The translations under genes were made by a program, and so were the position numbers. 11,266 nt of DNA, taken from positions 1 to 11,266 of the forward strand of contig CALBJW010000002.1 in NCBI GenBank assembly GCA_937893145.1. The letters are read 5' to 3'. Shown piece by piece: positions 6,879-11,266 of the stretch (positions are counted from its first letter, which is position 1; the number at the start of each line of letters is the position of its first letter). The stretch is from an uncultured Prevotellaceae bacterium (lineage in GTDB: Bacteria > Bacteroidota > Bacteroidia > Bacteroidales > Bacteroidaceae). The notes below the pieces were generated by a model. That model saw nothing but the letters and a program-made list of their open reading frames with translations, had not been told where the DNA came from and made no database searches.

Positions 6879-7949
6879 TCATTGCCTATTGTTTAACCTC
6901 TCAATAGCAAGATGGTGGTGGGCAGCAGCAGCTTTCTTATACCATAGCATTGCCGTTTCCTTATCTGGTTCTCCTGTCCAGCCTTCTTCAAACGACTGAC
7001 CAATCCTATACCATGCGTAAGGATCATCCGACTGGTGATAGGCTTCGATGGCAAGTCTTGCATTCCGCTTCCCGTCAAGAAGTCCTCTCCTGTAGATGTC
7101 GCCAAGGTTTGTTGGGGCATAGTAATGGTCGTCCTTCTTGATAGCTTCTTCATACCATCTGATAGCCGTACGGATGTCTGTTTTTACTCCTATTCCATGT
7201 TCATAGATTGTGCCGATGTCGTTGAGCACAACTCCCGGGATGTCATCGTTCTCGTTGTAGTTGTGGGCGATGTCAAGAAGCAGTTCCGTGTCTTCCTTCG
7301 CATAGCTTTCGGTCGTTTCCGCACCATCTGTCTGCCACGACTTGACTATACCTATAGATTCATGCTGCGGCACATCCACTTCCTCATCAATATAAACCTC
7401 TTCGCGCTCGTCATCCTCTGGAACCAATCCGTTTCTGAGCATATACTGAACATAGCCGTAGATGCGTGGAGAAGAAGAATGGATGGTCACGCCGTAAGTG
7501 TTGAGCAACGATTCTGTGATATGAGGGAATGCATCAGACAGCGGAAGGTCAAAGTAGTACTTGTGACCTATGCTGAGCAGACATTTGAGCAGTGCTACTT
7601 CCTCGCCTATGCAGTATTCTGCCCATTCTTCATCAAACTCTTGGAAGGCATTATTGCCATTCTCAGCCTTGTATGGGTAGCCAATAAGGTATGAGTTCAG
7701 CGTATCGAGCAGATAGGGGAAGAACAGATAGTCATCATACGATGCAAAGTTGTCCATAGAAAGCACATACATACCATCCGCTTTCTCGATGGAGAATAGT
7801 GTAGTGGAACGCCCCTTGCGGTAGAATCCCCATGCATCTGGTATGTCATCGGGAGTGATACTCAGGACAATATCGTTTGGTCCAAGCAGCTTGTTGAACT
7901 CATGAAAATCAAAGTTCTGGTTTGAGTATATTGCTATTTGTTGAAGCAT
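6879..7949 (-). CDS. Sel1-repeat protein with unassigned N-terminal domain
   Basis: The product has 356 residues. The C-terminal part carries about three Sel1-like (TPR-type) repeats: LNDIGTIYEHGIGVKTDIRT (242-261) leading to AIRWYEEAIKKD, then APTNLGDIYRRGLLDGKRN (278-296), then AWYRIGQSFEEGWTGEPDKE (312-331) leading to AMLWYKKAA. Such repeats usually mediate protein-protein contacts. Residues 1-175 are an acidic, aromatic-rich globular region with no signal peptide or membrane helix that I do not recognise. Residues 176-220 are an acidic low-complexity linker. It lies 196 bp upstream of the carbonic anhydrase, whose N-terminus has the same kind of repeat, so a partnership is possible but unproven. 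Only a weak 7-of-8 -7 match (TAAACTTG, 7972-7979) precedes it. Confidence 0.75.
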   Translation of the reverse strand: MLQQIAIYSNQNFDFHEFNKLLGPNDIVLSITPDDIPDAWGFYRKGRSTTLFSIEKADGMYVLSMDNFASYDDYLFFPYLLDTLNSYLIGYPYKAENGNNAFQEFDEEWAEYCIGEEVALLKCLLSIGHKYYFDLPLSDAFPHITESLLNTYGVTIHSSSPRIYGYVQYMLRNGLVPEDDEREEVYIDEEVDVPQHESIGIVKSWQTDGAETTESYAKEDTELLLDIAHNYNENDDIPGVVLNDIGTIYEHGIGVKTDIRTAIRWYEEAIKKDDHYYAPTNLGDIYRRGLLDGKRNARLAIEAYHQSDDPYAWYRIGQSFEEGWTGEPDKETAMLWYKKAAAAHHHLAIERLNNRQ

Positions 7950-8004
7950 GAACAGATATTTTTCAATTAATCAAGTTTAACTCCCTTTCGGTCAGCGAGC
8001 TCTA

Positions 8005-8106
8005 AGTTGTGAACTTACGGTGACAGAGAGCACATTCCATCTCTATCGGTGTGTCAAGTTACTCCAATGGAGCACCGCAAATTATGCATTCGCTTGAATT
8101 ATTCAT
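8005..8106 (-). pseudogene. Zinc-ribbon protein remnant (DUF5714-like N-terminus) with in-frame stop
   Basis: Reading from the ATG at 8104-8106, the frame gives MNNSSECIICGAPLE, then TAA (8059-8061), then LDTPIEMECALCHRKFTT and a TAG at 8002-8004. The two halves together form a credible CxxC...CxxC zinc ribbon (C7/C10 and C26/C29, counting the stop as one residue). They resemble the start of DUF5714-type proteins, in which the position of the TAA is commonly tyrosine, so a single base change from TAC or TAT would create the stop. The downstream part expected in that family (a second cysteine/histidine cluster) is missing in all frames I read. It starts 11 bp after the rhodanese stop on the same strand, so it was probably co-transcribed with that gene before decay. 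The rest of the 7950-8117 space is featureless. Confidence 0.6.
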
Positions 8107-8117
8107 ACTATGAATCT

Positions 8118-8504
8118 TTATTTGGTCACTGGCATTCCCTTACTTGTCCAGCCATTAAAACCCGAATCAAGTTCAATTACCTTGTAACCATTCTGTACGA
8201 GGATTCTTGCTGCGTTCTTGCTTCGCTTACCGCTACGGCAGTTTATTGCAATAGTTTTGTCCTTTGGAAGTACAGCAGCTGCTTTCTGCTCAAAGTCAGA
8301 TTTAAGAACATCAATGTTAATCGTATTGGCTATGTGTCCATCTGCATATTCTTCTGCTGTGCGTACATCGAGGCGCACAATAGCTGTGTCCTCTATTGCC
8401 TTGGCATATTCTTCTACTGAAAGGCTCTTGAATCCTTCGTTTTGAGCATTGCAACCAATAAGGCTGAAAAGCATAGTTAGTATTCCCATAATTCTTGATT
8501 TCAT
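8118..8504 (-). CDS. Rhodanese-like domain lipoprotein
   Basis: The product has 128 residues. The N-terminus is a lipoprotein signal: a basic start, hydrophobic core and lipobox LIGC with Cys18 as the lipidated residue, so the protein should be anchored in the membrane facing the periplasm. The rest is a single rhodanese domain (about 26-125), with LDVRTAEEYADGHIANTINI (45-64) containing the usual DVR and GHI motifs, and the active-site loop CRSGKRS with catalytic Cys89. DSGFNGWTSKGMPV (113-126) is the standard ending. Such proteins carry persulfide sulfur from thiosulfate or thiol donors, though the physiological donor is unknown. It follows the YqiA-like hydrolase by 83 bp on the same strand, without a recognisable promoter motif between them, and is followed by the zinc-ribbon remnant. 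Confidence 0.93.
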   Translation of the reverse strand: MKSRIMGILTMLFSLIGCNAQNEGFKSLSVEEYAKAIEDTAIVRLDVRTAEEYADGHIANTINIDVLKSDFEQKAAAVLPKDKTIAINCRSGKRSKNAARILVQNGYKVIELDSGFNGWTSKGMPVTK

Positions 8505-8587
8505 ATCTGTTATTTTGTTTGAGAGTAACGTTGACTATTTATTGGTTTTCCCGACATGAGATAGCTTGCGACATATTGTTTCTGTGC

Positions 8588-9391
8588 CTACTCCTTATCA
8601 ATCTCTGTAAATCTGCTGAATGTCCTTTCGTCTCTTGTTACTTTCTCAAAGAACATCTTTTCTGGACGTACCCAATAGTTCTGTTCGCCATAGAGTGCCT
8701 TATAGACAACCATACGTTCCTTTGTCTCTGAGTCAAAAGCTGTACGAACGAAACGGTACTTGCCGCCTTTGAAGTGCTGGAAGAAACGCTCTTCGGGTCG
8801 TTCGTAAGTCATCAGCATCTTCTCGACAAGAGGCACATACCATGTCTTGACCTCTTCTGCTGTTGGTGTGTGACCACCAGGGAAGTCGAAAGCATTGTTG
8901 TAATGCTCCATGAACAGAGGCTTGTAATGAGCCAATGTGTCCTGTTCACCGAAGATGCCCCAAATCTTATCTTTCCAATACGGATTGTAGTAGTTGAACT
9001 GCTCCTTCTGTAACTCCTCAAACTCCTTGATAAGCTCTTCATCTATAACGAAATCCTGTTTGCCATCCATTCGTGGAGCCTTATACTGATGCTGACCGAT
9101 ACGTGGCTTCAGAAACTCTGTCATCTCCAGATGTGGATTGCCAAGCAAGGCAGGAACGCCAACGATAGGTGCAATGATCTGAGCCAGGAACGAACCATTG
9201 CTATTGCCAACCAACAAGTCGGGCTTCTCATTATCGCAAAGCTGATGAATGAACTCCAGTGCCTCCTTTGGGTGCATCGGAAGGTCGGGAGCGAGCACAC
9301 GAATCTTTCCCTCAAATGCCTCTCGTAAAGTATTTGCAGGTACGCAGCTTCCGCTTGCAAAGAATCCGTGTAAGAACAATATTGTCTTCAT
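8588..9391 (-). CDS. YqiA-like alpha/beta hydrolase fused to DUF1653
   Basis: The product has 267 residues from the ATG at 9389-9391. A TTG three codons further upstream, overlapping the previous gene's end, is less likely. Residues 1-195 form a YqiA/YcfP-type alpha/beta hydrolase: ILFLHGFFASG (4-14), the nucleophile elbow GNSNG with Ser64, Asp151 in FGEQDTL, and His174 in FPGGHTPTAEE, giving a complete catalytic triad typical of small esterases. Residues about 205-265 (FQHFKGGKYRFVRTAFDSE onward, with VVYKALYGEQNYWVRPE) match DUF1653, normally a stand-alone 65-80 residue protein of unknown role. The substrate is unknown and the protein is cytoplasmic. It lies 9 bp after the MmcQ/YjbR gene in the same unit. 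Confidence 0.88.
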   Translation of the reverse strand: MKTILFLHGFFASGSCVPANTLREAFEGKIRVLAPDLPMHPKEALEFIHQLCDNEKPDLLVGNSNGSFLAQIIAPIVGVPALLGNPHLEMTEFLKPRIGQHQYKAPRMDGKQDFVIDEELIKEFEELQKEQFNYYNPYWKDKIWGIFGEQDTLAHYKPLFMEHYNNAFDFPGGHTPTAEEVKTWYVPLVEKMLMTYERPEERFFQHFKGGKYRFVRTAFDSETKERMVVYKALYGEQNYWVRPEKMFFEKVTRDERTFSRFTEIDKE

Positions 9392-9400
9392 TTCTTTCAA

Positions 9401-9769
9401 TTACTGGTATTTTTCTCTTACGGCTTTCGGGAGTTTGGAAACAACCAAGTCGTATGACTCCTTTATCCAAGGTTTTACTACTTGTTCGTCCAAGAGGTCG
9501 TAGTAAACATCGCTCCAATGCTTCTTGTTCCAATGCCATGCTGGAAGGACTGAAGAGTAATGTTCCCGAAGTTCCTCATTCCTTTCAGGAGTTAGCTTCA
9601 AGGCAAACCTTGACTGACCATCCTTCATGTCATGTCTGCCACCACCAAGCCAGAGGCACAGGAATATCTTGCCCTCGATGCGATAGGTGATGATGTCATC
9701 GCCAAAAGGCTGGTCTTCAGTAACGCCAGGGATGGATAGCGTGTATTCCCTTACTTGTTCAATGTCCAT
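9401..9769 (-). CDS. MmcQ/YjbR family protein
   Basis: The product has 122 residues, typical of the MmcQ/YjbR (CyaY-like fold) family. Signature segments are the N-terminal helix and turn VREYTLSIPGVTEDQPFGDD (6-25), the strand pair with GKIFLCLWL (33-41), FALKLTPERNEELRE (55-69), and the hallmark NKKHWSDVYYD (81-91), followed by a C-terminal helix with ESYDLVVSKLP (104-114). Members are often annotated as DNA-binding, but direct functional evidence is thin. It starts 3 bp after the flavin reductase-like gene and ends 9 bp before the hydrolase, so the three are co-transcribed. Confidence 0.92.
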   Translation of the reverse strand: MDIEQVREYTLSIPGVTEDQPFGDDIITYRIEGKIFLCLWLGGGRHDMKDGQSRFALKLTPERNEELREHYSSVLPAWHWNKKHWSDVYYDLLDEQVVKPWIKESYDLVVSKLPKAVREKYQ

Positions 9770-9772
9770 AAG

Positions 9773-10279
9773 TTACTTTGTGTAAACACTTTCAATCTCT
9801 ACTACATAAACGGTATGCATACCTCCATGCGCTCCATACTGCTTGTCAAGTATCTCACGATCAATGAAGTTTGCTTCCGTCATTTCTGTCTTGAAGAGCT
9901 TACGGCAGTCGAGTGTCATTCGTGCTTCTGCGAATGTCATAGCACCTGACTCCAGCTTCAGAGGAGTGATACCACTTTCCTTTACCTTGTCTGTGTCACG
10001 TCCCGACTTTGTACCACAAATCTGTAATGCCTTGCGGTACTCCTCGCCATAGAAAGATAGAGTCACACGGTCATTCTCTTCAAGGAAGTCATGAGTGTAA
10101 CGTTCAGGACGGATGAATAGGAATGCCACAGGCTTGTTCCAAAGGATTCCCACGCCACCCCAAGATGCCGTCATAGTGTTGAACTTGTCTTCTGTACCAG
10201 CGGTAACGAGCATCCACTCTTTACCGATCAAATCAAATGCGTTCTCTTTGCCGAGTACGCTAATATCTTGCTTTGTCAT
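9773..10279 (-). CDS. Flavin reductase-like (FMN-binding split barrel) protein
   Basis: The product has 168 residues, a usual size for the flavin reductase-like domain family. Landmarks are the strand EWMLVTAGTEDKFNTMTASW (21-40), where NTMTASWGG is the FMN-contacting loop, then KPVAFLFIRPERYTHDFLEE (49-68) and VTLSFYGEEYRKAL (72-85), and a C-terminal GGMHTVYVVEIESVY (152-166). These flavoproteins bind FMN and reduce flavin or small substrates with NAD(P)H; the partner here is not identifiable. It heads the MmcQ/hydrolase unit. No clear TAnnTTTG box lies directly upstream, where the remnant of a nitroreductase gene ends 94 bp away, so it may once have been transcribed from the promoter at 10572-10579. 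Confidence 0.9.
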   Translation of the reverse strand: MTKQDISVLGKENAFDLIGKEWMLVTAGTEDKFNTMTASWGGVGILWNKPVAFLFIRPERYTHDFLEENDRVTLSFYGEEYRKALQICGTKSGRDTDKVKESGITPLKLESGAMTFAEARMTLDCRKLFKTEMTEANFIDREILDKQYGAHGGMHTVYVVEIESVYTK

Positions 10280-10373
10280 ATCTGATTATATATTGTCGTT
10301 GTTATTAAATCCATTGATTTTTAATCGAAGGTCGGCTGCATTCAGCAAAGCTCAAGCCAGTTTGGCTTTGTTC

Positions 10374-10547
10374 TCATTGGCACGACCATTCAAAGTTTTC
10401 TTTGCCAGCACCCACCTCAAAATGATACTTGGCTATGCCTAAGTCCATCTTAGTATATCCGATAAAAGAAAATCCCTTTTCTGCCTTGACTTTATGAATA
10501 CCATCCTCAAGCGTGTAGTTGTCTAAAAGTGATAATATATTGGTTAT
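10374..10547 (-). pseudogene. Nitroreductase-like gene remnant, 3' end only
   Basis: An open frame on the minus strand runs from just after a TAA at 10548-10550 to a TGA at 10374-10376, about 57 codons, with no usable ATG before the internal Met. It reads like protein: NYTLEDGIHKVKAEKGFSF followed by DLGIAKYHFEVGAGKENFEW. The latter resembles the C-terminal end of TM1586-type nitroreductases (D-x-GIA-x-x-HFE followed by a G-x-W ending). Most of the family, including the FMN-binding N-terminal half, is missing. A good -7 box lies immediately upstream at 10572-10579, suggesting an internal deletion that kept the promoter and the 3' end. The assignment is by recollection of the motif. Confidence 0.5.
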
Positions 10548-10571
10548 TTATAGATAAAATGTTATCTGTTA

Positions 10572-10579
10572 CAAAGGTA
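10572..10579 (-). promoter_or_regulatory. -7 promoter box upstream of the nitroreductase remnant
   Basis: The minus strand reads TACCTTTG, a perfect TAnnTTTG match. Transcription would start near 10565 and run through the remnant, with no terminator seen before the flavin reductase-like gene. It could therefore now drive the intact downstream unit with a leader of nearly 300 nt. Confidence 0.5.
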
Positions 10580-10645
10580 CTACTTTAATTTCAAATAACC
10601 GCCACAATCAACAATAATTTGATGTTTTTATGAGGATATTGATAA

Positions 10646-10810
10646 AGAGGAGGGTATAAAGGGATTATCTTTTTTCTGAACGGCAAAAAGTACAACTCAA
10701 AAATAATAGGTGACATCATTATCCTTATCATGGTTTTCCGTATTATCTTCGGTCTTCTTGGAGCATGGTGGGAAGGTGACAATAGAAACGATTTCAGAAT
10801 GGATAGGTAG
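10646..10810 (+). pseudogene. Short hydrophobic plus-strand fragment, possible gene remnant
   Basis: Between a TAA at 10643-10645 and a TAG at 10808-10810 the plus strand is open for 54 codons. The translation contains a basic segment (LNGKKYNSKIIGD), a strongly hydrophobic stretch (IIILIMVFRIIFGLLGAWW) that could be one membrane helix, and an acidic/polar tail ending NDFRMDR. There is no ATG before the one at 10730 inside the hydrophobic stretch, so it is either a 5'-truncated remnant or a chance open frame. It ends 1 bp before the exonuclease remnant's stop on the other strand, an arrangement compatible with two formerly convergent genes. The family is not recognised. Confidence 0.3.
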
Positions 10811-10811
10811 G

Positions 10812-10925
10812 TTATAGTATCTCTATGGCTATTCTGGCACATGCCTCTGCATCTGCCAAAGCGTGATGGTGCATGGTGAGGTCATATCCACACAGTGCTG
10901 AGATTGTATGTAGCCGATGCAGAAT
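10812..10925 (-). pseudogene. C-terminal remnant of a DEDDh 3'-5' exonuclease
   Basis: In the frame ending at the TAA at 10812-10814 the minus strand reads LHRLHTISALCGYDL and then HHHALADAEACARIAIEIL. This is the typical final block of DnaQ-like DEDDh exonucleases: the H-x4-D motif (HHALAD) supplies the last catalytic His and Asp, followed by the A-C-A-x-I-A helix. The frame has no start codon upstream and is closed by a TAA at about 10935, and the first exonuclease blocks (D-x-E and the second Asp) are absent. The fragment overlaps, in another frame, the 3' end of the flavodoxin-family ORF. This overlap shows that two unrelated genes were joined by a deletion. Confidence 0.7.
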
Positions 10926-11062
10926 TTTATTTCCTTACCAATGAGAAAAATCTTCTCTACACCGTGACCGGCAGCTGTTGCTCCCTCAATGAACTTATCA
11001 GCGAGCATATCGCTATTTGAGCCTTTGTGAAGGCTTGTGCTTATTACGATTACTTTCTTCAT
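10829..11062 (-). pseudogene. Flavodoxin/NADPH-FMN reductase family gene, truncated after about 50 codons
   Basis: From the ATG at 11060-11062 (a second ATG at 11095 would overlap the cupin stop and add a poorly matching extension) the ORF runs 77 codons. The first 50 are a good flavodoxin-fold start: KKVIVISTS strand (2-10), the phosphate-binding loop HKGSNSDMLADKF (12-24), helix FIEGATAAGH, strand VEKIFLIG and KEIKFCIG (43-50). In intact relatives this is followed by a cysteine-containing C-x-x-C segment and another 100-odd residues. Here the remaining 27 codons encode an unrelated tail (YIQSQHCVDM...) that is an out-of-frame reading of exonuclease DNA. Half the FMN site is missing, so the product is almost certainly inactive. 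It starts 4 bp after the cupin stop, so the pair was an operon. Confidence 0.75.
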
Positions 11063-11066
11063 TTTC

Positions 11067-11266
11067 TTATTTATTTGCTTCGTTATATTGTTCATCCGTT
11101 ACAGGTTCAAGCCACTCGTTGCGCTCAGGATCACCTACATGAACGTGGCTTGCAAGGTGCTGGAACCATGAATCCTTGGTTGCTCCGTGCCAATGCTTTG
11201 CACCTTCAGGAATGTCGATGATGTCACCTGCATGGAGTCGGATGGCAGGTTTGCCCCATTCCTGAT
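11067..11266 (-). CDS. Cupin-domain protein, 5' end cut by window edge
   Basis: Sixty-six C-terminal codons are visible, ending at TAA 11067-11069. The sequence shows the second half of a cupin barrel: QEWGKPAIRLHAGDIIDIPE, then GAKHWHGATKDSWFQHLA, with the histidines of the H-W-H segment and the Q-H-L strand in the positions that bind metal in this fold, and a tail NEWLEPVTDEQYNEANK. Similar small cupins often accompany carboxymuconolactone decarboxylase-like or redox genes in Bacteroidales; enzymatic function is not established. It sits directly upstream of the truncated flavodoxin-family gene, with a 4-bp gap. Confidence 0.88.
   Translation of the reverse strand, partial: QEWGKPAIRLHAGDIIDIPEGAKHWHGATKDSWFQHLASHVHVGDPERNEWLEPVTDEQYNEANK

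Noticed and set aside
7035..7694. 219-codon open frame on the plus strand
   Set aside because: It lies entirely antisense to the Sel1-repeat gene, has a cysteine- and valine-rich nonsense composition, and has no promoter or family resemblance.
8059..8061. TAA in the zinc-ribbon remnant as a recoded or readthrough codon
   Set aside because: The frame ends again at 8002-8004 and the rest of the domain is missing, so plain decay is the simpler explanation.
10591..10842. 83-codon minus-strand frame
   Set aside because: It is proline-, isoleucine- and lysine-rich with no family resemblance, and it overlaps the better-looking exonuclease and hydrophobic fragments in other frames.

Overview
The window looks like chromosomal DNA of a Bacteroidales bacterium, most likely Prevotella or a close relative. 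At least seven sites match the Bacteroidetes -7 promoter consensus TAnnTTTG at plausible distances from genes. The base composition is moderate, start regions lack strong Shine-Dalgarno sequences, and the proteins read like Bacteroidales families. The genus is inferred from general resemblance, not from a search. No tRNA, rRNA, CRISPR array, insertion sequence or phage gene was seen.

Layout: a partial YjbQ-family gene (minus) at the left edge diverges from an AlkZ-related gene (plus). Then come a 37-codon plus-strand gene with its own promoter and a strong hairpin terminator, and a convergent minus-strand nitroreductase. Everything further right is on the minus strand apart from one short plus-strand fragment. 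Reading leftwards, a PlsC-like acyltransferase and a HlyIII-type membrane protein form one transcription unit. A beta-carbonic anhydrase with a Sel1-like N-terminus, a GNAT acetyltransferase, an AlkD-like DNA glycosylase and an AraC-type regulator form a probable second unit. Upstream of it lies a second Sel1-repeat protein. A third tight unit encodes a flavin reductase-like protein, an MmcQ/YjbR protein and a YqiA-like hydrolase with a DUF1653 tail, followed by a rhodanese lipoprotein. A cupin gene enters from the right edge, 4 bp upstream of a broken flavodoxin-family gene.

The window is mainly ordinary housekeeping and accessory metabolism (redox flavoenzymes, alkylated-DNA repair, CO2/bicarbonate, lipid). 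It also holds several gene remnants that are easy to miss. One is a zinc-ribbon fragment with an in-frame stop next to the rhodanese gene. Another is the 3' end of a nitroreductase-like gene just downstream of an intact promoter motif. A third is a chimera joining the start of a flavodoxin-family gene to the out-of-frame 3' end of a DEDDh exonuclease. The fourth is a short hydrophobic plus-strand fragment. I found no convincing new multi-gene system. The best candidates for something undescribed are the 37-residue protein and the pairing of Sel1 repeats with a carbonic anhydrase.
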